This document shows, piece by piece, positions 8,735 to 19,900 of a stretch of DNA of 64,000 nt (the first letter of the stretch is position 1; every line of letters starts with the position of its first letter). The DNA is from Peteryoungia desertarenae (GTDB lineage: Bacteria > Pseudomonadota > Alphaproteobacteria > Rhizobiales > Rhizobiaceae). A program made the translations under genes and the position numbers. The stretch covers positions 956,001 through 1,020,000 of the forward strand of contig NZ_CP058350.1 of the NCBI RefSeq assembly GCF_005860795.2, in the 5' to 3' direction. The notes beneath the pieces were generated by a model. It was not told the origin of the DNA, made no database searches, and saw only the letters and a list, made by a program, of their open reading frames with translations.

Positions 8735-9846
8735 GTGCGCCCTCGGCCGATTTCCGACTGAAGCCGACCTCATTCAATGAACTTCCCGGCTGGCAGAAAG
8801 ATGATCCTAGTGACCTCCTGGACGTGATGGCGGATTGTCTTCGGTACATCGAGGATGTGAAACCGCACCGGTCTGGCAGTCTTGGACTGACGTCAGAGGA
8901 TTTGGTTCCTCTGTTGAGGGCTCTGAAAGGGATCGAAAGAACGCCGGATGCCGTTCGTCGATTGTTTGAACAAGAGTGCAAGCCGTTCGAGATCCTTTTG
9001 CCGGACGGTGGCTCTGGTTTTGTGACGGCGTTCTATGAACCCGAAGTTACCGTTGCCGCCAAACCTGGTGATGGTTTTTTATACCCGTTCTACCGACGCC
9101 CCGATGACTTGGTTGACATATCGGGTGCGAACAGGCCTCAGGGCTGGGACTATTCTTACGTTTTTGGCCGGAAGACTGACCAGGGCGTAATGCCTTACCC
9201 CGACAGAAAGGCGATCGATCAGGGATTCCTGGATGGCCGGGGCTTAGAGATCGCTTGGGCGAATTCACGAGTGGACGTCTTTTTTGCCCATGTTCAAGGG
9301 GCTGCGCGACTCCGATTTCCCGATGGATCCTTACGTCGCATCACTTACGATGGAAAAGCCGGCCACCCGTTTTCCGGTATAGGGCGGTATCTGATTGATC
9401 TCGGCGAGATTGCTGAAGAAGACATTTCCATGCAGTCGATCCGGCTGTGGCTTGAGGAGCATCCCGAGAGACAGGATGAAATCCTTTGGCACAATCGATC
9501 CTATATCTTCTTCAAGGAAGCGGCAGTTTCTGATGAAAGGCGAGGACCGATCGCGGCAGCCAAGGTTCCGCTGGTCGCTGGCCGATCGCTTGCAGTGGAT
9601 CGCCTTATTCATACCTTCGGCTTTCCTTTCTTTATCCATGCACCGGAACTGACACGACTTGACGCGGGTCGACCCTTTGCAAGGCTAATGCTGGCACTCG
9701 ATACCGGCTCGGCGATTGTCGGCCCCGCTCGAGGTGACATCTTCACGGGCTCCGGTTTCAGAGCTGGTGAGATGGCAGGAGCGGTTCGCAACAGGGCCAA
9801 TTTCTATATACTGATCCCGAACAAGGCTGCAGCGAGGTTTGGCTGA
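8731..9846 (+). CDS. mltA: MltA-type murein transglycosylase
   Basis: Lytic transglycosylase that cleaves peptidoglycan to 1,6-anhydromuropeptides. The 371-residue protein has the MltA barrel (about residues 85-250, with VTAFYEPEV and FFAHVQGAARLRFPDG). The C-terminal 3D domain contains LALDTGSAIVGPARGDIF, whose aspartate is the expected catalytic residue. Odd: the N-terminus MSAPSADFRLKPTSFNEL shows no signal peptide or lipobox although the substrate is periplasmic. It overlaps both neighbours by ATGA-type junctions. Confidence 0.9.
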   Translation: MSAPSADFRLKPTSFNELPGWQKDDPSDLLDVMADCLRYIEDVKPHRSGSLGLTSEDLVPLLRALKGIERTPDAVRRLFEQECKPFEILLPDGGSGFVTAFYEPEVTVAAKPGDGFLYPFYRRPDDLVDISGANRPQGWDYSYVFGRKTDQGVMPYPDRKAIDQGFLDGRGLEIAWANSRVDVFFAHVQGAARLRFPDGSLRRITYDGKAGHPFSGIGRYLIDLGEIAEEDISMQSIRLWLEEHPERQDEILWHNRSYIFFKEAAVSDERRGPIAAAKVPLVAGRSLAVDRLIHTFGFPFFIHAPELTRLDAGRPFARLMLALDTGSAIVGPARGDIFTGSGFRAGEMAGAVRNRANFYILIPNKAAARFG

Positions 9847-10409
9847 TGTCCGGCGGATCAAAGGTCAGCAGTGAAGATAGGATCCTTTGGGGAAAGGTTG
9901 CGCGCACGACGCGCCCGCTACCGGGACGCCTTGAGGACCTCTTGGAATTCGAACAGCAGTTCCAAGAACAGACAGAAGGGACGCGTGCAGTTCCAGAACC
10001 AGCTGACATTCAAATGACGGCCCCAGCGCAGCCGCCACAATCCCGGAAGAATGCTGGTATGCATCATCCGCTGGAGAAGCCTGTCAAACGCAAGTTGTCG
10101 CGGGGACATCTTGCCCTTGAGGCTAGAATTGATCTGCACGGCATGATCCAGAGCGAGGCTCATGGTCTCCTGCTCGATTTCCTGATGCGTGCCCATGAAC
10201 GTGGTCTCCGCCATGTTTTGGTCATCACCGGCAAGGGAAGCTCTCTGGGCAGCGAAGGAGCCTTGAAGAGAGCGGTGCCGCTCTGGTTCTCCCTGCCGGA
10301 ATTTCGTTTATTGATCTCGTCCTACGAAACGGCGGCCCGCCAGCATGGCGGAGAGGGAGCCCTTTATGTCCGATTGTCACGCAAGGCCCCGGGTGCCGAC
10401 CGGCGATGA
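9846..10409 (+). CDS. Smr-domain protein
   Basis: Small MutS-related (Smr) domain protein, a family linked to nicking nuclease or RNA-endonuclease activity. The first 90 residues of this 187-residue protein are low-complexity and proline-rich. The Smr domain follows, with the IDLHGM motif and the HVLVITGKGSS loop (GxG). It lies in the overlapping Tim44-mltA-smr-xre chain: its start shares a base with the mltA stop and its stop overlaps the XRE gene. Substrate unknown. Confidence 0.85.
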   Translation: MSGGSKVSSEDRILWGKVARTTRPLPGRLEDLLEFEQQFQEQTEGTRAVPEPADIQMTAPAQPPQSRKNAGMHHPLEKPVKRKLSRGHLALEARIDLHGMIQSEAHGLLLDFLMRAHERGLRHVLVITGKGSSLGSEGALKRAVPLWFSLPEFRLLISSYETAARQHGGEGALYVRLSRKAPGADRR

Positions 10410-10774
10410 CAACACCCTTCGGCAAGGCGCTTCGTGAATTAAGGGAACGCAAGGGCGTAACCCAGAAGGAGATGGCAAGCGCCATCGGAGTATCGGCTGC
10501 TTACCTCTCAGCCCTCGAACACGGAAAGCGGGGATTGCCAAACTTCGATTTCCTGCAACGTGTCGCAGGCTACTTCAATATTATCTGGGATGAGGCAGAA
10601 GAACTCTTTGCGACGGCACGTGCGTCTGACCCGCGCCCTGTTCTCGACACGATAGGCTTACCCTTGGAATACAACAGGTTTGCCAATGAACTTGCTGCGA
10701 AGATTCGCCAGCTGCCGCCGGACGTGATAAAGAGCTTGCAGGCTGTTCTGGACGCTGCCGAAAAGCGCGGGTGA
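10406..10774 (+). CDS. XRE-family helix-turn-helix regulator
   Basis: 122-residue DNA-binding protein. The helix-turn-helix occupies about residues 8-62 (LRERKGVTQKEMASAIGV, then SAAYLSALEHGKRGLP), of Cro/C1 type. The C-terminal 50 residues have no recognised effector domain. The ATGA overlap with the Smr gene places it as the last gene of the chain, 140 bases before gyrB. Targets are unknown. Confidence 0.85.
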   Translation: MTTPFGKALRELRERKGVTQKEMASAIGVSAAYLSALEHGKRGLPNFDFLQRVAGYFNIIWDEAEELFATARASDPRPVLDTIGLPLEYNRFANELAAKIRQLPPDVIKSLQAVLDAAEKRG

Positions 10775-10820
10775 CGGGCCTTTATCGCCTGTATATCCAC
10801 GGTAAACCTCGCTCTCGTCT

Positions 10821-10848
10821 TTGGAACTCAAGCGAAACCTCCTATACT
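10821..10848 (+). promoter_or_regulatory. Candidate gyrB promoter
   Basis: TTGGAA (10821-10826), 16 bases, then TATACT (10843-10848) resemble -35 and -10 elements, 67 bases before the gyrB start. This is a pattern match only. Confidence 0.45.
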
Positions 10849-10914
10849 CAAGCCATTTGATGCTGCTGATTCGACGGGGGCAGACCCTGTGAGAATTTCT
10901 GGAAAGACAACTGA

Positions 10915-13350
<2,436 letters not shown>

Positions 13351-13386
13351 TGTCTTGAGCCGGCAAGGGCTCTGGTCTGTGTAAAG

Positions 13387-13415
13387 GAGCTGCGCCATGT
13401 GTGCGGCTCTTTTTT
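13387..13415 (+). terminator. gyrB intrinsic terminator
   Basis: A 9-bp stem (gagctgcgc / gtgcggctc, two G-T pairs) with a 5-nt loop is followed by six T residues. Confidence 0.85.
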
Positions 13416-13422
13416 GTCCAAA

Positions 13423-13438
13423 GGTTTCACGTGAATCA
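13423..13438. promoter_or_regulatory. parS: parS-like site 1 downstream of gyrB
   Basis: GGTTTCACGTGAATCA matches the parS consensus TGTTTCACGTGAAACA at 14 of 16 positions with the CACGTG core intact. It forms the left arm of an inverted pair with the next site. Confidence 0.68.
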
Positions 13439-13447
13439 TGGTTAATC

Positions 13448-13463
13448 TGATTCACGTGAAACA
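13448..13463. promoter_or_regulatory. parS: parS-like site 2 downstream of gyrB
   Basis: TGATTCACGTGAAACA matches parS at 15 of 16 positions and is identical to the site at 4608. With site 1 it forms a perfect 15-bp inverted repeat (13424-13438 and 13448-13462) around a 9-base spacer. The two centres are 25 bp apart. It lies in non-coding sequence, about 10.4 kb from the origin candidate. Confidence 0.75.
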
Positions 13464-13480
13464 GGAGGTTCGTTAACCTC

Positions 13481-14071
13481 TTAGAAGCTTCCCTCGAAGG
13501 CGATTTCAGAGAGCGTCTTGCGCCCGTTTGGACTTTCCCTCTCGCGCAAACCGTCCGGTAACTGGTTTTTGTCGCCTAGCTTCCCTATGGCGATTGCTGC
13601 CTCCACATGGAAACCCTCTGGCACTTTTAGGACTTCGGCTGCCTTATCAAAGTCGATCCCGGTCATGCCATGCGCATAATAGCCGGAATGGACCGCTTGA
13701 AGAGACAGCATTCCCCAAGCAGCGCCGGTATCGAAACTGTGAGAGCGTAGAGGACGTGGGGCGCCCCCATCAGCCGGGCGGCTCAGCGTATCGGATAGGA
13801 CAATGATCAGCGCCGATGCATTCTTGGCCCAACCCTGATTGAATTCATTGAGAATGGTGAAGAGGCGGTCGAACGGCTTGCTACCTCTGAGCCCGTAGAC
13901 AAATCGCCAGGGCTGGTAATTGAAGGCCGATGGTGCCCAGCGGGCCGCATCCAGAATAGTCAGGAGATGCTCTCTTGGCATCGGCTTGCCATCGAACGCA
14001 CGGGGAGACCAGCGCTCCAGAAAAACCGGATGGATATCGTATTCAGACTCGCGCGAATTGCGGGTGGTCAT
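13481..14071 (-). CDS. Nitroreductase-family oxidoreductase
   Basis: FMN-dependent NAD(P)H oxidoreductase of the nitroreductase fold. The start at 14071 (MTTRNSRESEYD) gives 196 residues; an AGGTG ribosome-binding site precedes it, and the longer in-frame extension has no family similarity. The N-terminal RWSPRAFDGKPM and ARWAPSAFNYQPWRF are the usual FMN-binding segments, and AHGMTG lies in the C-terminal part. It diverges from phaZ over a 272-base gap and converges on gyrB. Natural substrate unknown. Confidence 0.85.
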   Translation of the reverse strand: MTTRNSRESEYDIHPVFLERWSPRAFDGKPMPREHLLTILDAARWAPSAFNYQPWRFVYGLRGSKPFDRLFTILNEFNQGWAKNASALIIVLSDTLSRPADGGAPRPLRSHSFDTGAAWGMLSLQAVHSGYYAHGMTGIDFDKAAEVLKVPEGFHVEAAIAIGKLGDKNQLPDGLRERESPNGRKTLSEIAFEGSF

Positions 14072-14343
14072 GCAGCACCTTTCGTAGGTTTGGCGAAAGC
14101 TCTTTTTGGTAAACCGGGCTATGAGTAGCCCCGCATCCTGCAGCAGTACAAGCAGCGGCCACTTTGACAGAGCGTTAACTGACTGCACAGCCTGGCAGGG
14201 GTGCAGATGGAACATTAATCAGTATGGGGCATCTTACTAGGCAATAGGTGTAGACCCTTGACCAGAAACAGTCCTTTTGCATTGCGAAAAGTCTGATAGG
14301 TTAAAGTCGGTCTGACGAAGACAGAGATTGGAAGGCAAGCAGG

Positions 14344-15624
14344 ATGTTCTATCAACTCTACGAAATGAATCACGCGATGATGGCACCGTTCCGGGCAACG
14401 GCCGATGCCATGCGTCTTGCGTATCAGAACCCCCTCAATCCGCTGTCCCAGACCATCATTGGCCGAAACATTGCCGCGAGTCTCGAGGTCTTCGAGCGCG
14501 CGACGAGACGTTATGGAAAGCCTCAGTTCGATCTTCCGCGAACAAAGGTTGCCGATCACACGGTTTCGGTCGAAGAGGAAATTGTCTGGAAGAAGCCATT
14601 TTGCAATCTCATCCGTTTCAAGCGGAGTTTACCTGTTGGTGTTGAACCCGGCCCTCGAATATTGATCGTGGCGCCGATGTCCGGCCACTATGCGACGCTT
14701 TTGCGTGGAACCGTCGAAGCTCTGATTCAGAGTGCTGATGTCTACATTACAGACTGGATCGACGCCCGCATGGTTCCTGTCACGGATGGTCGCTTCGATC
14801 TTGATGATTACATCGATTACGTGATCGAGATGCTCAATCACCTCGGACCTGACACCAACGTCGTTGCGGTGTGTCAGCCATCCGTTCCAGTTCTGGCCGC
14901 GGTTGCGGTCATGGAAGCCGAAGGAGATCGTTGCGCACCGTCAACGATGACCCTGATGGGTGGGCCGATTGACACCAGAATCAACCCTACCGCCGTGAAC
15001 CAGCTGGCCCAGGATAAGCCCATCGAGTGGTTCCGCGATAACGTCATCATGCGTGTACCATGGCCGCAACCAGGCTTCATGCGCGAAGTCTATCCCGGTT
15101 TCCTCCAGCTGTCCGGCTTCATGTCGATGAACCTCGACCGCCATATGATCGCGCAGAAAGACTTCTACATGCACCTCGTGAAGAATGACGGTGACTCCGC
15201 AGAGAAGCACCGCGACTTCTATGACGAGTATCTTGCAGTCATGGATTTGACTGCCGAGTTCTACCTCCAGACCGTCGATACCGTATTCATCAAACATGCC
15301 TTGCCAAAGGGCGAGATGATGCACCGAAACAAGCGTGTGGACACGACAGCGATCCGCAATGTCGCGCTCCTGACGGTGGAGGGGGAAAATGATGATATCT
15401 CAGGAGTCGGTCAGACACAGGCTGCACAGACGATCTGCACCAACATCCCGGAAGACAAGCGGATGCATTATGTGCAGCCCGATGTCGGCCATTATGGTGT
15501 CTTCAATGGCTCCCGTTTCCGACGCGAGATAGCGCCGCGCATCGTCGCGTTTGCGAAAGAGCATTCGAAGGGTGCCCAACGCAGTCCGGTGAAGCGCGTG
15601 ATCAAAGGCGGAAAAATTGGCTGA
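14344..15624 (+). CDS. phaZ: Intracellular polyhydroxybutyrate depolymerase
   Basis: Alpha/beta-hydrolase that mobilises stored polyhydroxyalkanoate granules. The 426-residue protein begins MFYQLYEMNHAMMAPFR, diagnostic for the family, and carries the lipase-box-like AVCQPSVPV, whose Cys177 is the expected nucleophile, as in the Cys-type intracellular PhaZ of Ralstonia. DWIDARMVP and a late histidine in DVGHYGVFNGSRFR complete the expected triad region. It has a good ribosome-binding site (ggaaggcaagcagg) and a strong terminator, so it is likely monocistronic. Confidence 0.9.
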   Translation: MFYQLYEMNHAMMAPFRATADAMRLAYQNPLNPLSQTIIGRNIAASLEVFERATRRYGKPQFDLPRTKVADHTVSVEEEIVWKKPFCNLIRFKRSLPVGVEPGPRILIVAPMSGHYATLLRGTVEALIQSADVYITDWIDARMVPVTDGRFDLDDYIDYVIEMLNHLGPDTNVVAVCQPSVPVLAAVAVMEAEGDRCAPSTMTLMGGPIDTRINPTAVNQLAQDKPIEWFRDNVIMRVPWPQPGFMREVYPGFLQLSGFMSMNLDRHMIAQKDFYMHLVKNDGDSAEKHRDFYDEYLAVMDLTAEFYLQTVDTVFIKHALPKGEMMHRNKRVDTTAIRNVALLTVEGENDDISGVGQTQAAQTICTNIPEDKRMHYVQPDVGHYGVFNGSRFRREIAPRIVAFAKEHSKGAQRSPVKRVIKGGKIG

Positions 15625-15651
15625 CTGACGCCAATCACATCGATTTAAGCC

Positions 15652-15690
15652 AGCGGATTCAAATGCTTCATCATTTGGGTCCGCTTTTTT
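15652..15690 (+). terminator. phaZ intrinsic terminator
   Basis: A 14-bp stem (two G-T pairs) with a 6-nt loop is followed by six T residues. It lies 28 bases past the phaZ stop. Confidence 0.88.
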
Positions 15691-15766
15691 CTTGAACAGC
15701 GTTTCGTCACTTACCACATCGAAATCATCGGACGGCATACCGCCGCCGAACAACCGAGGGTAATCG

Positions 15767-16204
15767 ATGATGAACCAGTCAGCACTGCTTCGACCGGATT
15801 GGACACCGGCGACCGTCGCATTGATGGTGCTGGGCTTTGTGGTCTTCTGGCCGCTGGGTCTGGCGATGCTCGCCTACATTCTGTTTGGCGAGAAATTCCA
15901 AAACTTCAAGCGTGAGGCCAATCTGAAGGCGGACGACGTGTTGAGCCGTTGCAAGTCCGCGCGCTACGGCGCGTATGCTACGTCGACGGGCAATGTCGCC
16001 TTTGATGATTGGCGCAAGGCAGAGCTTGAACGGCTCGATGAGGAGCGTCGCAAGCTCGATGAGATGCGTGCAGAGTTTGACGCCTATTCGCGTGAACTGC
16101 GCCGCGCCAAGGATCAGGATGAGTTTGACCGCTTCATGCGCCAACGCAGCCAGATGAAGTCCGCCGATGAGGGGTCTTCTTCTATGGGCCAGTCTGGCGT
16201 TTGA
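15767..16204 (+). CDS. DUF2852 membrane protein
   Basis: 145-residue protein of a family common in rhizobia, of unknown function. One hydrophobic segment at about residues 14-40 (VALMVLGFVVFWPLGLAMLA) is followed by a long charged helical region with heptad-like Arg/Glu/Leu repeats (about residues 80-125, RKLDEMRAEFDAYSREL), probably a coiled coil. A terminator follows. Confidence 0.75.
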   Translation: MMNQSALLRPDWTPATVALMVLGFVVFWPLGLAMLAYILFGEKFQNFKREANLKADDVLSRCKSARYGAYATSTGNVAFDDWRKAELERLDEERRKLDEMRAEFDAYSRELRRAKDQDEFDRFMRQRSQMKSADEGSSSMGQSGV

Positions 16205-16231
16205 TAATCCGGACCAAATCCGCATCACCCG

Positions 16232-16259
16232 AGCCGGCGTCATTGATGCCGGCTTTTTT
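16232..16259 (+). terminator. Intrinsic terminator after the DUF2852 gene
   Basis: A 10-bp stem (agccggcgtc / gatgccggct, one G-T pair) with a 3-nt loop is followed by six T residues. Confidence 0.85.
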
Positions 16260-16298
16260 CTGTCCTGCCGGAACGAACGAATCAGCTACAAACGCCAC

Positions 16299-17057
16299 AT
16301 GTTCTCGCTCCTCAGACCGACCTCGAAAGCCAGGAAAACCGAGCCCGTTTCAGAGCGGCAAATCGTGGTCCATGGTCGCGAAATGCCACTCACCATCAGG
16401 CGAAACCGGCGCGCAACGCGAATTACTTTGCGGATAGAGCCAGGCGGGCGTGCGCTGAAGATGACAGTTCCTCCCGCTGTGCGCGAGAAAGAGATTGATG
16501 AATTCCTCCTTCGCCACACAGGTTGGCTGAACGCACGGCTCGCCCGCCATGCAAATGCTGGCACGATCGAGGATGGGGGTACCATCCCTTTGCGCGGTGT
16601 CAGCCACCGCATCGTTCATAGCGGCCAGCTGCGAGGTCTAACCCAGTCCCTCGACAGCGAGATGGGTTTCGTCCTGAGCGTCAGCGGATTGGAAGAACAT
16701 CTGCCGAGAAGAGTGGCGGATTTTCTCAAAAAGGAAGCACGCAGAGACCTTGAGATGCTCGCCCATGGTCACGCCCGCCGGATTGGAAAACCGATCAAGA
16801 GTCTGACGCTGAAGGATACGCGCAGCCGCTGGGGCTCCTGTTCTTGGGACGGACGCTTGAGTTTTTCCTGGCGTATCGTCATGGCGCCGCCGGTTGTCAT
16901 TGATTATCTGGCCGCCCATGAGGTGGCACATCTGAAGGAAATGAACCATGGGCCAGTTTTCTGGGCGCTCTGCGAAGAGCTCTGCCCAGAGATGCAGGAG
17001 GCAAAAGCCTGGCTGAAGCGTCATGGCTCAGCGCTTCACGCCCTGGACTTCGGTTGA
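16299..17057 (+). CDS. YgjP/SprT-like metallopeptidase-fold protein
   Basis: M48/WLM-type zinc metallopeptidase family (PF01863, formerly DUF45). The ATG at 16299 gives 252 residues; the in-frame extension back to 16167 runs through the DUF2852 terminator and is rejected. The C-terminal half holds SRWGSCSWDGRLSFSWRI and the zinc motif HEVAHLKEMNHGPVFW, with a third histidine five residues past the HExxH helix. Physiological substrates are unknown. It stands between a terminator and trpF. Confidence 0.85.
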   Translation: MFSLLRPTSKARKTEPVSERQIVVHGREMPLTIRRNRRATRITLRIEPGGRALKMTVPPAVREKEIDEFLLRHTGWLNARLARHANAGTIEDGGTIPLRGVSHRIVHSGQLRGLTQSLDSEMGFVLSVSGLEEHLPRRVADFLKKEARRDLEMLAHGHARRIGKPIKSLTLKDTRSRWGSCSWDGRLSFSWRIVMAPPVVIDYLAAHEVAHLKEMNHGPVFWALCEELCPEMQEAKAWLKRHGSALHALDFG

Positions 17058-17128
17058 GTACTTGCGACCATTCGGCCACTGTCGCAATTGGGCTCGACTC
17101 TCATCTTGTTTCGTGCGACTCCGCTTGC

Positions 17129-17803
17129 ATGAGACCTGACATCAAAATTTGCGGATTGAAGACAGAGGAAGCGGTTGATCATGCCGTTTCTCTGGGAGCA
17201 ACCCACATAGGCTTCATCTTCTTCCCCAAGAGCCCGCGTAACATAGAGCCCGACCTTGCAGGGCGACTGGCTGATCGCGTTCGCGGCAGGACCAAGATCG
17301 TTGCCGTGACCGTCAATGCTGACAATGATGATCTCGACGAGATCATTGCTCTCTCGCGTCCGGATATCTTGCAATTCCATGGCGGTGAAAGTCCGGAACG
17401 CGTGTTGACCATCAAGGCTGTGACCGGTCTTCCCGTTATGAAGGCATTTTCTATTCGGGAAGCGGATGATCTTCGGCGTATCGAGCCCTATATCGGAATT
17501 GCAGATCGTTTCCTGTTCGACGCAAAGGCGCCGGCAGGATCTGATCTGCCTGGCGGTAATGGCGTCTCGTTCGACTGGCGGCTGCTCCGATCTCTTGACG
17601 AAAGTGTGGATTACATGCTTTCGGGTGGCCTGAACTCGGATAATCTTGAAGAGGCCCTGCGGGAGACCGGTGCTCGGGGCATCGACGTTTCGTCTGGTGT
17701 GGAGAGTGCGCCGGGCGTCAAGAATCTGAAAAAGATGGATGAGTTTTTCGCGGCAGTCGACAGGGCGTCGATGGCCGAACCGGTTTCAGGGAGTACCAAG
17801 TGA
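17129..17803 (+). CDS. trpF: Phosphoribosylanthranilate isomerase
   Basis: Amadori rearrangement of N-(5-phosphoribosyl)anthranilate in tryptophan synthesis. The ATG at 17129 ([15 protein letters not shown]) gives 224 residues of TIM barrel. The catalytic Cys is in KICGLK and the catalytic Asp in [20 protein letters not shown] and the phosphate-binding MLSGGLN are also present. The longer in-frame start at 17054 adds residues without family similarity. It overlaps trpB as GTGA and begins the trpFBA-accD-folC run. No trp leader peptide was found in the 71-base upstream gap. Confidence 0.95.
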   Translation: MRPDIKICGLKTEEAVDHAVSLGATHIGFIFFPKSPRNIEPDLAGRLADRVRGRTKIVAVTVNADNDDLDEIIALSRPDILQFHGGESPERVLTIKAVTGLPVMKAFSIREADDLRRIEPYIGIADRFLFDAKAPAGSDLPGGNGVSFDWRLLRSLDESVDYMLSGGLNSDNLEEALRETGARGIDVSSGVESAPGVKNLKKMDEFFAAVDRASMAEPVSGSTK

Positions 17804-19020
17804 ACCAGTCACCCAAACCCAATTCCTTCCGTGAAGGGCCGGACGAAGACGGTCGCTTCGGTATCTTTGGCGGACGCTTTGTCGCCGAAACGCTGATGCC
17901 GTTGATCCTCGACCTGCAGGAAAAATGGGAAGCGGCCAAGACGGATCCGGAATTCCAGGCGGAACTGGCGCATCTGAACGCTCACTATACAGGACGCCCC
18001 AGCCCGCTCTATTTCGCCGAACGGCTGACCGAAGAGCTCGGTGGCGCAAAGATCTATTTTAAGCGCGATGAGCTGAACCATACGGGTTCGCACAAGATCA
18101 ACAACTGCCTCGGTCAGATCCTGCTCGCCAAACGCATGGGCAAGACCCGTATCATTGCTGAGACCGGTGCCGGTCAGCACGGTGTTGCCTCCGCAACGGT
18201 CGCCGCCCGTTTCGGTATTCCCTGTGTTGTCTACATGGGCGCAACCGATGTCGAGCGTCAGGCGCCGAACGTGTTCCGCATGAAGCTCCTCGGTGCAGAG
18301 GTGAAGCCTGTGACCTCTGGCCACGGCACGCTGAAGGATGCCATGAATGAGGCACTTCGTGACTGGGTCACCAATGTCGACGACACCTATTACATGATCG
18401 GTACCGCAGCCGGTCCGCATCCCTATCCGGAGATGGTTCGCGAATTCCAGTCCGTCATTGGACGCGAGACCCGGGAACAAATGCTTGCCGTCGAGGGCAG
18501 GTTGCCAGATATGCTGGTTGCCGCTGTCGGTGGTGGCTCAAATGCCATCGGCCTTTTCCATCCCTTCCTTGATGATGCCGGCGTTCGCATCGTTGGCGTC
18601 GAGGCTGGTGGTAAGGGCCTCGAAGGCGAGGAACATTGCGCTTCGCTGACCGCAGGCTCGCCCGGCGTGCTCCATGGCAACCGCACCTATTTGCTGCAGG
18701 ACAAGGACGGTCAGATCAAGGAAGGCCACTCGATTTCCGCGGGACTTGATTATCCCGGCATCGGTCCCGAGCACTCCTGGCTGAAGGATATGGGCCGCGT
18801 CGAATATGTGCCTATCAAGGATGATGAAGCGCTCGCTGCATTCCAGCTGCTGACGCGTACCGAAGGCATTATCCCGGCGCTAGAGCCTTCTCATGCCTTG
18901 GCTGAAGTCATCAAGCGGGCGCCGACGATGGGCAAGGACCAGATCATCGTGATGAACCTCTGTGGCCGAGGCGACAAGGACATCTTCACCGTTGGCAAGA
19001 TCCTGGGAATGGGGCTCTGA
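17800..19020 (+). CDS. trpB: Tryptophan synthase beta subunit
   Basis: PLP enzyme that joins indole and serine to form tryptophan. The 406-residue product has the PLP lysine in [10 protein letters not shown], the [11 protein letters not shown] loop and the phosphate-binding GGGSNAIG. It uses a GTG start at 17800 that overlaps the trpF stop, preceded by AGGGAG. trpA follows after two bases, so the two subunits are translated together. Confidence 0.97.
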   Translation: MNQSPKPNSFREGPDEDGRFGIFGGRFVAETLMPLILDLQEKWEAAKTDPEFQAELAHLNAHYTGRPSPLYFAERLTEELGGAKIYFKRDELNHTGSHKINNCLGQILLAKRMGKTRIIAETGAGQHGVASATVAARFGIPCVVYMGATDVERQAPNVFRMKLLGAEVKPVTSGHGTLKDAMNEALRDWVTNVDDTYYMIGTAAGPHPYPEMVREFQSVIGRETREQMLAVEGRLPDMLVAAVGGGSNAIGLFHPFLDDAGVRIVGVEAGGKGLEGEEHCASLTAGSPGVLHGNRTYLLQDKDGQIKEGHSISAGLDYPGIGPEHSWLKDMGRVEYVPIKDDEALAAFQLLTRTEGIIPALEPSHALAEVIKRAPTMGKDQIIVMNLCGRGDKDIFTVGKILGMGL

Positions 19021-19022
19021 TC

Positions 19023-19862
19023 ATGACTGCGCGTATGGACAAGCGTTTCGCCGACCTGAAGGCAGAGGGCCGTCCGGCCCTCGTGACTTACTTCATGGGT
19101 GGTGACCCAGATTACGAAACATCGCTTGCAATCATGAAGTCGCTGCCGGCTGCCGGCGCGGATGTGATTGAACTCGGCATGCCCTTTTCTGATCCGATGG
19201 CCGACGGTCCGGCGATTCAGATGGCTGGGCAGCGGGCCCTGAAAGCCGGCCAGACCCTCAAAAAGACGCTGGAATTGGCTCGTGCCTTTCGTGAAGAGGA
19301 CAAGGACACACCGATCGTCATGATGGGTTACTATAACCCGATCTATATATTCGGCGTTGAAGCTTTCCTTGATGCGGCACTGGAGGCTGGTATCGACGGT
19401 CTGATCGTCGTTGACCTGCCTCCGGAAATGGATGACGAGCTTTGCATTCCGGCCCGCCGCCGCGACATCAATTTCATTCGGCTGGCGACCCCGACGACAG
19501 ACGATAAGAGAATGCCAAAGGTTCTGCAGAACACTTCGGGCTTTGTCTATTACGTGTCGATGAATGGCATCACAGGGTCTTCACTGCCAGACCCGAGCCG
19601 TGTGGCCGGTGCCGTAGAGCGTATAAAGTCCCATACCGACCTGCCGATCTGCGTTGGCTTCGGCGTGAAGACCGCCGAACACGCGCGGCTTATCGGGGCG
19701 CATGCTGACGGCGTTGTCGTCGGTACGGCGATTGTCAATCAGGTTGCCAACAACCTTACGGCTGATGGCCAGGCGACCGGCGATACCGTACAGGCGGTAG
19801 CAACGCTGGTACGTGGTCTTGCCAGTGGCGTCCGTAGCGCACGCCTTGCGGCGGCCGAGTAA
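19023..19862 (+). CDS. trpA: Tryptophan synthase alpha subunit
   Basis: Cleaves indole-3-glycerol phosphate and channels indole to TrpB. The 279-residue barrel has the catalytic Glu in [17 protein letters not shown], Asp in IVVDLP, and the C-terminal phosphate site [10 protein letters not shown]. Two bases separate it from trpB. Confidence 0.97.
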   Translation: MTARMDKRFADLKAEGRPALVTYFMGGDPDYETSLAIMKSLPAAGADVIELGMPFSDPMADGPAIQMAGQRALKAGQTLKKTLELARAFREEDKDTPIVMMGYYNPIYIFGVEAFLDAALEAGIDGLIVVDLPPEMDDELCIPARRRDINFIRLATPTTDDKRMPKVLQNTSGFVYYVSMNGITGSSLPDPSRVAGAVERIKSHTDLPICVGFGVKTAEHARLIGAHADGVVVGTAIVNQVANNLTADGQATGDTVQAVATLVRGLASGVRSARLAAAE

Positions 19863-19900
19863 ACCAACCATATGGGCTGTATCAGTCAGGAGTAAGCCAC

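Noticed and set aside
13424..13462. The gyrB-distal inverted repeat read as an intrinsic terminator
   Set aside because: No T-run follows on either strand and a good gyrB terminator already lies at 13387-13415; the arms match parS instead.
16167..16298. N-terminal extension of the YgjP-like metallopeptidase
   Set aside because: It would translate through the DUF2852 stop region and its terminator hairpin; the ATG at 16299 gives the normal family length.
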